Shown in pieces: positions 44,575-52,501 of a stretch of DNA of 64,000 nt; within the stretch, counting starts at the first letter, position 1; every line of letters begins with the position of its first letter. A program made the translations under genes and the position numbers. The stretch covers positions 171,801-235,800 of the forward strand of contig JACRLI010000007.1 of the NCBI GenBank assembly GCA_016235265.1, written 5' to 3'. The notes beneath the pieces were generated by a model. It had not been told where the DNA came from. It worked only from the letters and a program-made list of their open reading frames with translations, and searched no databases. This stretch comes from Candidatus Eisenbacteria bacterium. GTDB taxonomy: Bacteria; Eisenbacteria; RBG-16-71-46; JACRLI01.

Positions 44575-44647
44575 TGGTGTTTGGGACTCCCGTGGTGGGA
44601 CCGGCTGTCGCCAGGAATGGACGCCGCCCTGCGCCGGCCCGCGCAAC

Positions 44648-45127
44648 TCAATCCTGCGACCTGCGCCCCGCCGCCAGGTCCGGGTTGAACGTGTGGTAGC
44701 GCGCCGGCGGATCCGAAACCCCGAGCGGCGCACGGGAATCCAGCGATTTCATGCGCACCCGGTAGAACAGCACCGTGTCCACCGGACGGCGCAGCGCCGG
44801 CCTGCCGCTCGCGGGGGCCTGGTGGACATGCTGCGTGGTCCCGTCACCGCGCGGAAAGTCCCCGTTCTCGGCGACCAGGCTGTCGCGCAGCGAGTCGGGG
44901 TGCGGACCATAGTACAGGACGTCGGTGGACGCCTGGTCGGTCTGCCACGTGAACACCAGGTCCACGACGCGCTGGGCCCTCGCGACGGTGGTGTCCTCGA
45001 TCACGCCGATGGTCGCAGGGGTGAGCTGCGGAGGCTTCGGCGTGGGCGTGACCACCGTGCTGTCGCCGCAGCCCCAGGCGAGGGCGGCGAGAGCCAGGAC
45101 GGCGGATATCAGGAGAAGACGACGCAT
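44648..45127 (-). CDS. small predicted lipoprotein, Fn3-like
   Basis: A 159-residue lipoprotein: basic start, hydrophobic run and lipobox ALAWGC. Mature region has a Pro/Thr linker (TPTPKPPQLTP) and a beta-rich domain (VVDLVFTWQTDQASTDVLYYG ends and VLFYRVRMKSLD), resembling a fibronectin III fold. AAAGGA lies five bases before ATG 45127. It is divergent from the methyltransferase gene. Function unknown. Confidence 0.65.
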   Translation of the reverse strand: MRRLLLISAVLALAALAWGCGDSTVVTPTPKPPQLTPATIGVIEDTTVARAQRVVDLVFTWQTDQASTDVLYYGPHPDSLRDSLVAENGDFPRGDGTTQHVHQAPASGRPALRRPVDTVLFYRVRMKSLDSRAPLGVSDPPARYHTFNPDLAAGRRSQD

Positions 45128-45232
45128 GCAGGTCCTTTCGGCGGACAGTTGGGTACCGGCTGGAGGGGCTCCGCGGCGGGGTCCGAGGGCATGCCCCAAG
45201 GATAGCCCGCGGGGGCTCGCGGGACAACCGCG

Positions 45233-46147
45233 GTGACCTTCCACCGGGGAGACTTCCGCGCCCGCCTGGAATCCGGCGCGCCGGTGCTGCTGGACGGCGC
45301 GCTGGGCACCGAACTGGAGCGGCGCGGCGTGGACTGCGCGCCGCCGGCGTGGTCGGCGCGGGCCATTGATGCCGCGCCCACCACGCTGGCCGAAATCCAC
45401 ACCGAGTACGCGCTGGCCGGAGCGGAAGTGCTCACCGCATGCACCTTCCGCACCCACGCGCGCGCACTGGAGCGCGCGGGGATCGCCGGGCGCGACCGCC
45501 TGCTCACCCAGCTTGCCGTGGACCTCGCGCGCGAGGCCGCCGGCAACGCCGCGCACCCGGTGTGGGTGGCCGGCTCGGTGGCCCCGCTGGAAGACTGCTT
45601 CCACCCGGAACTCGCTCCCTCCGAGATGGAGATGGAGGCGGAGCACGCTCGCCACGCCGCGAATCTGAGGTTCGCCGGCGTGGACTTCGCCGCCCTCGAA
45701 ACCATGGGCACCGCGCGCGAGGCCGTGGCGGCGCTGCGTTGCGCGCGGGAAGCGGGGCTGGCGGCGGGCGTGAGCTTCGTGCTGCGCGATCCCGAGCACC
45801 TGCTGGGCGGGCACGACCTGGGCGACGCGGTGGCGCGGGTGGCGGAACTGGGCCCGCTCTACGTCGGCGTGAACTGCAACGCGCCCGGGCTGAGCACCGG
45901 CGCGCTGCGGCAGGTGCGCCGCCACTGGGACGGTCCCGCCGCGGTGTACGCCAACCTGGGGCGCGCGGCGGACGCCAGTACGTGGCGGCCCGGCGGCGAT
46001 CCCGCCGATACGCAGCGCTTCCGCACCGCGGCGCGCGCGTGGGTGCGGGAGGGGGCGCGGATGATCGGCGGCTGCTGCGGCACCGCCCCGGCGCTGATCG
46101 CGGCGCTGCGCAGGGACCTGCGCGCGGCGGAGCGGGGCAGGCAATAG
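45233..46147 (+). CDS. homocysteine S-methyltransferase family protein
   Basis: A 304-residue zinc methyltransferase of the MmuM/BHMT/MetH-N type, transferring a methyl group to homocysteine to make methionine. The start motif LLDGALGTELERRG, the first zinc Cys (VGVNCNAPG) and the Cys pair (MIGGCCGTAP) are intact. The methyl donor (S-methylmethionine, SAM or betaine) cannot be read. GTG 45233 is the start with a weak ribosome site. No cobalamin domain is fused. Confidence 0.87.
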   Translation: MTFHRGDFRARLESGAPVLLDGALGTELERRGVDCAPPAWSARAIDAAPTTLAEIHTEYALAGAEVLTACTFRTHARALERAGIAGRDRLLTQLAVDLAREAAGNAAHPVWVAGSVAPLEDCFHPELAPSEMEMEAEHARHAANLRFAGVDFAALETMGTAREAVAALRCAREAGLAAGVSFVLRDPEHLLGGHDLGDAVARVAELGPLYVGVNCNAPGLSTGALRQVRRHWDGPAAVYANLGRAADASTWRPGGDPADTQRFRTAARAWVREGARMIGGCCGTAPALIAALRRDLRAAERGRQ

Positions 46148-46187
46148 CACGGGGCCGAAGCGTCCCCGGAGACGACGACTTCCCTGG

Positions 46188-46232
46188 AGGCGGCACGGCC
46201 GCCCCGAAGAGCGACCGGCGGCACGGCCGCCC
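46188..46232. repeat. duplicated 17-base hairpin element
   Basis: GGCGGCACGGCCGCCCC occurs at 46188-46204 and 46216-46232, 28 bases apart. Each copy folds as GGCGGC-ACG-GCCGCC. The flanks also share ccggagacgac. It lies between the methyltransferase and HAD genes and could be a tandem small terminator. Confidence 0.55.
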
Positions 46233-46247
46233 CAACCCGGAGACGAC

Positions 46248-46940
46248 ATGATCCGTGCGGTGTTCCTGGACGCGGCCCACACCCTGATTGATCCGCACCC
46301 TCCCAGCGCCGAGGTGTACGCAGAGATCGGCGCGCGCCGCGGCTACGCCGTCACGGCCGCCTCCCTGCGCGACGCGCTGGCCCCGCTGTGGTGGACCATG
46401 CGCGCCGAGAAGAACCGCGCCAGCGCGATCTCCGGGACCAGCGAGGAAATGGAGCGGGCGTGGTGGCGCGAGGTGCTGGACCGCGCCTTCCACGAGGCCG
46501 GCGAGCCGCGCCGCGTGGACGGGGACACCTTCGACGAGATCTTCTCCCACTTCGCGCGCGGCGACGCCTGGCGCCTGTTCCCCGACGTGCGCCCCGCAGT
46601 GGAGGCGCTGCGGGCCCGGGGCCTGAAGCTGGCGGTGCTCTCCAACTTCGATTCGCGCCTGCGTCCGGTGCTCGAAGACCACGGCCTCACCGGGTGCTTC
46701 GACGACCTGTTCATCTCCAGCGAGGTCGGCTGGGAGAAGCCCCACCCCAACATCTACGCCACCGCCATGCGCACCCTCGGCGTGACCCCGGAGGAATCGC
46801 TGATGGTGGGCGACGACTGGGAGCACGACGTGGAGGGGCCGACCGCCGTCGGAATGCGCGCGCTGTGGCTGAAGCGGGGGGGGAGGCCCGACGCGCGACC
46901 CTCGATCGGGAGCCTGGAAGAGGTGGCGGCCGGCCTGTAG
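46248..46940 (+). CDS. HAD-superfamily hydrolase
   Basis: A 230-residue HAD-IA phosphatase-like protein. Motif I is VFLDAAHTLIDP: the nucleophilic Asp is present but the second Asp of DxD is Ala, as in some REG-2/HDHD3-type members. Motif II is AVLSNFDSRL, motif III is the Lys in GWEKPHP and motif IV is MVGDDWEHDV. Substrate unknown; loss of the second acid may weaken phosphatase activity. GGAGACGAC precedes ATG 46248. Confidence 0.8.
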   Translation: MIRAVFLDAAHTLIDPHPPSAEVYAEIGARRGYAVTAASLRDALAPLWWTMRAEKNRASAISGTSEEMERAWWREVLDRAFHEAGEPRRVDGDTFDEIFSHFARGDAWRLFPDVRPAVEALRARGLKLAVLSNFDSRLRPVLEDHGLTGCFDDLFISSEVGWEKPHPNIYATAMRTLGVTPEESLMVGDDWEHDVEGPTAVGMRALWLKRGGRPDARPSIGSLEEVAAGL

Positions 46941-47076
46941 GGCGGCCCACCGTGCCTGCCACTCCCATCGGCCGGACAGCCCCGTCCCCCCAATCCGGCC
47001 CCGTCCCGCCCAATACCCCTAAAGAACCGTGCCCCAAGCTCCGATATCCCCCGCATTACCCGGACCGCGCCGCGCC

Positions 47077-47118
47077 AAGGGCCACGCGCCCTGGATGCCT
47101 CGGTTGGCCGTGGCCCTT
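47077..47118 (+). promoter_or_regulatory. leader hairpin upstream of the basic small protein
   Basis: AAGGGCCACG (47077-47086) pairs perfectly with CGTGGCCCTT (47109-47118) around a 22-base loop. It ends 25 bases before ATG 47144, next to the ribosome site. This is the right place for translational control, for example by the RNA-binding gene product. Confidence 0.5.
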
Positions 47119-47143
47119 CCGGAAATGAAGAGGAGCCCTCGCG

Positions 47144-47512
47144 ATGCAGAACAAGAACACGTGGAAGTTCGTGACCCCCTCGTTCGTCGCCTCGAAGAAG
47201 TTCAAGGGCATCAAGACCCCGAACCAGGTCAAGAAGTTCGCCGTGAAGAACGACGTGTTCTGCGGCTGGTTCAAGAACACCGGCAGCAAGACCAAGCACT
47301 TCCTGGTCGAGTTCACTTCGTTCCAGAAGGCCTACAAGAACAACACTCCGACCTTCGGCAAGATTACGAAGATCACGAAGACCGCGGCCAAGGCCTACGG
47401 CAAGAAGACCTCGGTGAAGAAGACCTACAAAGCCAGCACCAAGCCCCACCGCGGCTTCACCAGGAACTACTCCCGCAACTACACCAAGACCTACTCCCGC
47501 CGGGCGGCCTAG
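47144..47512 (+). CDS. highly basic Lys/Thr-rich small protein, unrecognised
   Basis: A 122-residue protein with about 25 Lys and 5 Arg against a single Asp and a single Glu, so strongly cationic. No signal peptide or membrane segment. It begins MQNKNTWKFVTPSF, has Lys-pair/Phe periodicity (KKFKGIKTP, VKKFAVKN) and ends in Asn-Tyr repeats (RNYSRNYTKTYSRRAA). Nearly all third codon positions are C or G, with preferred codons, which argues that it is real and well expressed. GAGGAG lies upstream. It may bind nucleic acid or ribosomes; no family recognised. Confidence 0.75.
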   Translation: MQNKNTWKFVTPSFVASKKFKGIKTPNQVKKFAVKNDVFCGWFKNTGSKTKHFLVEFTSFQKAYKNNTPTFGKITKITKTAAKAYGKKTSVKKTYKASTKPHRGFTRNYSRNYTKTYSRRAA

Positions 47513-47596
47513 CGGTCCGGACGCGCGCCGGGCTGGCGCCGGCGCGAGAGCGTCCCGGGACGCGAACTCTCCCGGTTGCAACCGCGCCTCGCACCA

Positions 47597-47622
47597 GGGG
47601 CGGCGCCGCAAGGCGCCGCCCC
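47597..47622 (+). terminator. terminator after the basic protein gene
   Basis: GGGGCGGCGCC-gcaa-GGCGCCGCCCC, an 11-pair perfect stem followed by GCTTGCTTG. Confidence 0.65.
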
Positions 47623-47703
47623 GCTTGCTTGCCGGCCGCGTGGAACCCTGTGCCCGCAGGCGGGGAACGTCGCCCCGCGCGCGGCGCAAAGCCGCCGCCG
47701 CGT

Positions 47704-47732
47704 TTGCCCGGCCCATCCCCGCATGGTAGGCT
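47704..47732 (+). promoter_or_regulatory. promoter for the M16 peptidase pair
   Basis: TTGCCC (47704-47709), 17-base spacer, TAGGCT (47727-47732) preceded by TGG, an extended -10. The leader to ATG 47776 is about 36 bases. Confidence 0.6.
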
Positions 47733-47775
47733 CGGGCCAGTCTCGGAGCCGCCCACCCAACCCCCCGGAGAATCC

Positions 47776-49062
47776 ATGACCCGCCCCGCCGGGCTTCAGT
47801 TTCCCATCGCCACGCAGCGCCTGGACAACGGGCTGACCGTGGTCCTGAGCGAGGACCACGGGGCGCCCATCGTGGCCACCAACCTGTGGTATCACGTCGG
47901 GTCCAAGAACGAGCCGGCCGGCAAGACCGGCTTCGCGCACCTCTTCGAGCACATGTTGTTCGAGGGCAGCCAGCACGTCCCCGACAAGTCGTTCATCCCC
48001 ACGATCCAGCGGCTGGGCGGCGACGTGAACGGCTCCACCGGAACCGACACCACGAACTACTACGAGACCGTGCCGTCCGAGCACCTGCCGCTGGCCCTGT
48101 GGCTGGAGAGCGATCGCATGGGCTGGCTGGTGCCGGCGATGAACCAGGAGAAGCTCGACAACCAGCGTTCGGTGGTGAAGAACGAGCGGCGCTGGCGCTA
48201 CGAAAACCAGCCGTACGGACTCTGGCTGGAGAACTTCCTGGAGCTGGCCTACCCCGAGGGGTATCCGTACCGCCATCCGGTGATCGGCTCCATGGAGGAC
48301 CTGGACTCCGCCTCGCTGAAGGATATCGAGCGCTTCTTCACCACGTACTACACGCCCGACAACGCGGTGCTCTCCGTGGTGGGCGACTTCGAGCCGCGCG
48401 AGGCGCTGCGGCTCGTGGACCACTACTTCGGCTCCATCCCGCGCGGCCCCGGCAAGCCGCCGGTCACGGCCACGTTCCAGGGACAGCACGGCGAGCAGCG
48501 GCGCACGCTGCGCGACAAGGTGCAGCTGGCGCGGGTGTTCCTGGGCTTTCATGCGCCGGCCATCACCGAGCCGGACTTCCACGCGGCCATGGTGCTCACG
48601 GACGTGCTCTCGGCGGGCAAGTCGTCGCGACTGTACAAGCGGATGGTCTACGAGAAGCAGATCGCCCAGCAGGCCACGTCCTTCCTGTACCCGATGGAGC
48701 TGACCTCGGTGATCTTCCTGGAGGCGTCGGGCAAGCCGGGCGGCACGCCGGAGGTGCTGGAGGACGCCCTGCTCCGCGAGATCGAGGGGCTCAAGAATTC
48801 GGCGCCGCCGGAGCGCGAGATGGAACGCATCCGCAACCAGATCGCCACGCACCACTACTACGCGCTGCAGACAGTGAACGGCCGCGCCGACCAGCTCTCG
48901 GAGTGCGCCATCCACTTCGGCGACCCGCGCCGGCTGCTGACCGAGGTGGACCGCTACCTCGCCGTGACCGCGCGCGAGGTGCAGGAGGCGGCGCACCGCT
49001 ACCTGCGCCCGGAGAATCGCACCGTGGTGACCTTCGTCCCGCAGGAAGGAGGCGCAGCGTGA
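47776..49062 (+). CDS. M16-family zinc peptidase, catalytic subunit
   Basis: A 428-residue M16 (pitrilysin/processing-peptidase-like) protein. The inverted zinc motif HLFEH is in GFAHLFEHMLFEGS (about residue 55), with the distal Glu in VVKNERRWRYENQ. The C-terminal half has the usual second M16 lobe. No signal peptide is seen, so a cytoplasmic or unusual location. GGAG five bases upstream fixes ATG 47776. Coupled to the next gene by GTGA overlap; together they look like a heterodimeric M16B protease. Confidence 0.88.
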   Translation: MTRPAGLQFPIATQRLDNGLTVVLSEDHGAPIVATNLWYHVGSKNEPAGKTGFAHLFEHMLFEGSQHVPDKSFIPTIQRLGGDVNGSTGTDTTNYYETVPSEHLPLALWLESDRMGWLVPAMNQEKLDNQRSVVKNERRWRYENQPYGLWLENFLELAYPEGYPYRHPVIGSMEDLDSASLKDIERFFTTYYTPDNAVLSVVGDFEPREALRLVDHYFGSIPRGPGKPPVTATFQGQHGEQRRTLRDKVQLARVFLGFHAPAITEPDFHAAMVLTDVLSAGKSSRLYKRMVYEKQIAQQATSFLYPMELTSVIFLEASGKPGGTPEVLEDALLREIEGLKNSAPPEREMERIRNQIATHHYYALQTVNGRADQLSECAIHFGDPRRLLTEVDRYLAVTAREVQEAAHRYLRPENRTVVTFVPQEGGAA

Positions 49063-50441
49063 GCGTGCAGCCCGGGTCGCACGTGAGCCGCACGCGGCCG
49101 CCGGAGCCGCTGCCGCCCAAGCCGTACCAGTTCCCGCGTCCCGCCGTCGCCAAGCTGGCGAACGGCCTGGAGGTGTTCGTCTCCACCCGGCGCCACCTGC
49201 CGCTGGTCTCGGTGCTGGTGGGCGTGGGCGCGGGCGGCAGCGCCGATCCCATCGGGAGGGAGGGCCTCGCGGTGATGACCTCGCGGCTGCTCACCGAGGG
49301 GGCGGGCCGGCGCGGCGCCGCGAAAGTGGCCGAGACCGTCGAACAGCTCGGCGCCAGCCTGGATGCCAGCGCCGGCTGGGAGTTGAGTTCCATCCGCCTC
49401 GCGGCGCTCTCCGCCCACCTGGGGCCGGCCCTCAACCTGATGGCCGACGTCACGTTCCGCCCGCGCTTCGACCCGGTGGAGGTGCAGCGGGAGCTGAACC
49501 AGCGGCAGGCGGAGATCCTGAGCGACCGGGACAATCCGCGCAGCGTGGCCGCCGAGCGCAGCGCGCGGTTCGTGTACGGACGGCACCGCTACGGGGCGCA
49601 GCTGGCCGGCGACGAGGACTCGGTGGGCGCCCTGGGCGCGCCGCAGCTGCGCGCGTTCCACGCGCGCCACTTCCGCGCCGGCAACGCGTTCGTGGTGCTC
49701 GTGGGCGACGTCACCCCGGAGCGCGGCGTGAAGCTGGTGGAACGCGCGTTCGGGGAGTGGCAGGACGGGCGGCCGAGGCGCGTGGACGTGCCCGCCCCGC
49801 GCCGTCCCGGGCCCACGGCGGTGCGGCTGGTGGACCAGCCCGGCGCGGCGCAGTCCGAGATCCGCGTGTCGCAGCCCGGAGTGGCCCGCACCCACCCCGA
49901 GTACTTCCCGCTGCTGGTGCTCAACGCGGTCCTGGGCGAGGCCTTCGGCTCCCGGTTGTACTTCAACCTGCGCGAGAAGCATGGTTACACCTACGGGGTC
50001 AGCTCCTACTTCAGCATGCGCCGCGGGCGTGGCCCGTTCGTGGCGGGCGCCGGGGTGCACACGCCGGTCACCGCGAAGGCGGTGCGGGAGTTCCTGCGCG
50101 AGATGCGCCGCATTCGCGACGACGCGCCGAGCCGGCAGGAGATGAGTGACGCCAAGGGCTTCCTGGCGGGCGGCCTGGCGGTGGAGCTGCAGTCCAACGG
50201 CAGCGTGGCCGACCGCGTCGCCGAATCGGTGATGTACGACCTGCCCGACGACTACATGGACACCTACCGCGACTGCATCCACGCCGTCACCTCCGCCGAC
50301 GTGGTCCGCGCGGCGAAGCGGGTGATTGATCCGGACCGCATGGTGGTGACCGTGGTGGGGGACGCCGCGAAGGTGCGACGGGACCTCGAGAGGCTGCTGC
50401 CGACGAAGATGTACACCCCGCTGGGGCGCCCCCGGAAGTAG
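49059..50441 (+). CDS. M16-family peptidase, non-catalytic partner
   Basis: A 460-residue M16 protein without the HxxEH site: the equivalent helix reads GLAVMTSRLLTEGAG. The Arg/Tyr pair region is present (SRLYFNLREKHGYTYGVSS). Such inactive partners complete the substrate chamber of heterodimeric M16B enzymes. The GTG start overlaps the previous stop and AAGGAGG lies upstream. Some 40 residues precede the fold, with Pro-rich sequence (PPEPLPPKPYQF). Confidence 0.87.
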   Translation: MSVQPGSHVSRTRPPEPLPPKPYQFPRPAVAKLANGLEVFVSTRRHLPLVSVLVGVGAGGSADPIGREGLAVMTSRLLTEGAGRRGAAKVAETVEQLGASLDASAGWELSSIRLAALSAHLGPALNLMADVTFRPRFDPVEVQRELNQRQAEILSDRDNPRSVAAERSARFVYGRHRYGAQLAGDEDSVGALGAPQLRAFHARHFRAGNAFVVLVGDVTPERGVKLVERAFGEWQDGRPRRVDVPAPRRPGPTAVRLVDQPGAAQSEIRVSQPGVARTHPEYFPLLVLNAVLGEAFGSRLYFNLREKHGYTYGVSSYFSMRRGRGPFVAGAGVHTPVTAKAVREFLREMRRIRDDAPSRQEMSDAKGFLAGGLAVELQSNGSVADRVAESVMYDLPDDYMDTYRDCIHAVTSADVVRAAKRVIDPDRMVVTVVGDAAKVRRDLERLLPTKMYTPLGRPRK

Positions 50442-50490
50442 TCCCGGGAGGCCAGCCCGGAAACCCGGGCCTCCAGTCCGCCCCAACACC

Positions 50491-50514
50491 GAGGGCGGCC
50501 CTTCGGCCGCCCTC
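50491..50514. terminator. bidirectional terminator hairpin
   Basis: GAGGGCGGCC-cttc-GGCCGCCCTC, ten perfect pairs between the convergent M16 and CBM48 genes. No long T-tract on either side. Confidence 0.6.
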
Positions 50515-50549
50515 CCGCGCTTCGATCCCGACGCTCCTCCCGGATGGTC

Positions 50550-50876
50550 TCAGGGCCCGGCGGTCGCCTGGGCGCGCCCGTGGGAAACCCCCTTCGACGA
50601 CTCCGGCACCACGACGACCGAGTTCTCGCTGCCCCACAGGTTGGGGACGTACTTGTGAGCATAGTCGTCGTTGTACCATGCGGCCCCGACCTTGAACTTG
50701 TACTCGTACTCCCCGGGGGTGAGCCTGAGCTCCAGGGTGTGCGTGGAGTCGGGAGTGCGCAGCATCGGGTGGGACTCCTCGTCCCAATCGTTGAAGTCGC
50801 CCACGAGACACACCTGCTGATCGGTGGCATGCAGGAAGTTGAAGCGCACGATTCCGTTGGGAAGGAACTGGACCAT
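50550..50876 (-). CDS. stand-alone CBM48/AMPK-type glycogen-binding protein
   Basis: A 108-residue protein consisting almost only of a carbohydrate-binding module 48: RFNFLHATDQQVCLVGDFNDW, then LRLTPGEYEYKFKVG, AWYNDD and PNLWGSENSVV. The Trp and Gly residues of the glycogen-binding face are present (read as separate motifs). There is no enzyme domain, so it probably targets or regulates a partner on glycogen. AGAGGT precedes ATG 50876. No glycogen enzyme is in the window. Confidence 0.82.
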   Translation of the reverse strand: MVQFLPNGIVRFNFLHATDQQVCLVGDFNDWDEESHPMLRTPDSTHTLELRLTPGEYEYKFKVGAAWYNDDYAHKYVPNLWGSENSVVVVPESSKGVSHGRAQATAGP

Positions 50877-51310
50877 GGGAGACCTCTCAGTGCGGCGCTG
50901 TCGTGGGCACGCAATCCGCCGCGAACGTCCGTGACTTCCATCATGCGCCGCGCAGGTCACAGGGTCAAGCGGCGCGGTCCACAATCCACCCTGGATTCGG
51001 CGATTCGGCCCCGGGAGCGCTCCCGATGGGCCGGCCGCGGCGCATCCCACCGTCGCGCTCCGGACGCGAGGGCCCTGGCCCTCCGGGAACGGGATCTCCT
51101 GCCCCCCTTGGGACCCTTCCGCGCCGCCCCGGGCCCACCCGCCGCACGCCTCACGTTGTGCTACATTGATGACGATAATGAGCGGTGTGGCGTGGGATTC
51201 GCGCGAGAGTGCGCGGCGGAGACCACGTGGCCCCGGGCTTGCACTACCCGGGGTTGTGCATGGCGGGCACCCCCGCTTCCGCGCGGCATTCGTGCGTCCC
51301 AGGAGGAATC
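50877..51310. other. intergenic region, CBM48 gene to Ycf48-like gene
   Basis: A 434-base gap between divergent genes, with very GC-rich Arg/Pro/Gly-coding-like sequence but no supported gene. An extended -10 for the plus-strand gene is TGC-TACATT at 51158-51166, giving a leader of about 135 bases. AGGAGG at 51301-51306 is the ribosome site. Confidence 0.45.
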
Positions 51311-52342
51311 GTGATCCGGTCGAAGAGCTTCATAACTCTTGCACTTGCGGCCGCGCTCGTCCTTGCCGGCTGCGGCAAGGGCATCAACGGCCCCGGGGAC
51401 GGGGGAAACGACGGCAACGTCGGCTGGATCCGCCAGAACAGCGTCACGGCCAATGACTTGCTGGCCGTCTCCTTCTCCGACACCTCCAACGGCTGGGCGG
51501 TGGGCTGGTTCACCATCCTTCATACCACCGATGGCGGCCGCACCTGGTCTCCGCAGACGCAAAACGCAGCGCGCCAGGGTGCGTTGTTCACGGGGGTCAG
51601 CTCCCCCGACAGCAGCCACTGCTGGGTGGTGGGGGCCGACGGCAGCATCCAGGCCACTTCCGACGCGGGCAGGACCTGGAGGCTCCAGGACACCGGCCTC
51701 GCCGGCAGCAGCCTCTACGGCGTGGCTTTCTCCGACACCACCAACGGCTGGGCCTGCGGGCGCCGCTCCGGCGCCGCGGGCGCCGCGATCCGGTACACGC
51801 AGAACGGCGGCGGGATCTGGGTGAACGGAGATGCCACCGGCATCCAGGAGTTGCGCGCCATCAGCGTGTCGAAGCCTTACAGCTTCCGCGTGGTGGCGTG
51901 CGGGCTGCTGGGCACGGTGGCCACGTCCGTCAACGGCGGCGTGAGCTGGATCCGGTCCCCGTCCACCGGCACCACGCAGATGTTGCAGGGTGTGGCGATG
52001 CTGCCCGGCAACGGTCTCTCGGTGCTGGCCGGCGGCGTGCCGGGCATCGGCGGCATCCTGCGCACCTTCGATGGTGGCGACACCTGGCAGCCGAGCCAGT
52101 CGCTTCCCGCCGGGGTGCAGGTGAACGGCCTCGACATGGCCTCCTTCAACGTGGGCTGGATGGTGGGGACGAGCTCCGCCCATTCCGAAGTGGCCCGTAC
52201 CAGTGACGGCGGACTCTCGTGGCTGTCCCAGTTCGTGAACTGGGGGCTGCCGTTGAACGGCGTGTGCGCGGTCAATTCCAACTACGCCTGGGCGGTGGGA
52301 GACCAGGGGGCAATCTTCTTCACCCGGACCGGGGGGAACTAG
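51311..52342 (+). CDS. Ycf48/BNR-repeat lipoprotein
   Basis: A 343-residue lipoprotein. Signal segment TLALAAALVLAGC is a lipobox. The rest is a seven-bladed propeller of Ycf48/BNR-type repeats (SNGWAVGWFTILHTTDGGRTW; WVVGADGSIQATSDAGRTW). Repeats recur about every 45 residues to TGGN at the end. Ycf48 proteins assist photosystem assembly in cyanobacteria; here a general surface-scaffold or glycan-binding role is more likely. GTG 51311 follows AGGAGG by four bases. Confidence 0.8.
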   Translation: MIRSKSFITLALAAALVLAGCGKGINGPGDGGNDGNVGWIRQNSVTANDLLAVSFSDTSNGWAVGWFTILHTTDGGRTWSPQTQNAARQGALFTGVSSPDSSHCWVVGADGSIQATSDAGRTWRLQDTGLAGSSLYGVAFSDTTNGWACGRRSGAAGAAIRYTQNGGGIWVNGDATGIQELRAISVSKPYSFRVVACGLLGTVATSVNGGVSWIRSPSTGTTQMLQGVAMLPGNGLSVLAGGVPGIGGILRTFDGGDTWQPSQSLPAGVQVNGLDMASFNVGWMVGTSSAHSEVARTSDGGLSWLSQFVNWGLPLNGVCAVNSNYAWAVGDQGAIFFTRTGGN

Positions 52343-52382
52343 GCCCGGCCGGTCGCGCCGCGCACGGTCGGGCAGTCTCGCG

Positions 52383-52425
52383 GGGGATCGCGCCGGGGTC
52401 GTCCGGCTGCGCCGGATCGATCCCC
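52383..52425 (+). terminator. terminator-like stem after the Ycf48-like gene
   Basis: Outer arms GGGGATCG/CGATCCCC enclose an inner CCGGC-tgc-GCCGG stem. No T-tract. Confidence 0.45.
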
Positions 52426-52501
52426 GCCGCGATCCCTGCGGGCATTCTCCTCCCACGGTCGCCCCTATCCACTTTGGCGGTCCCTCGCGTACATTGACCC
52501 C

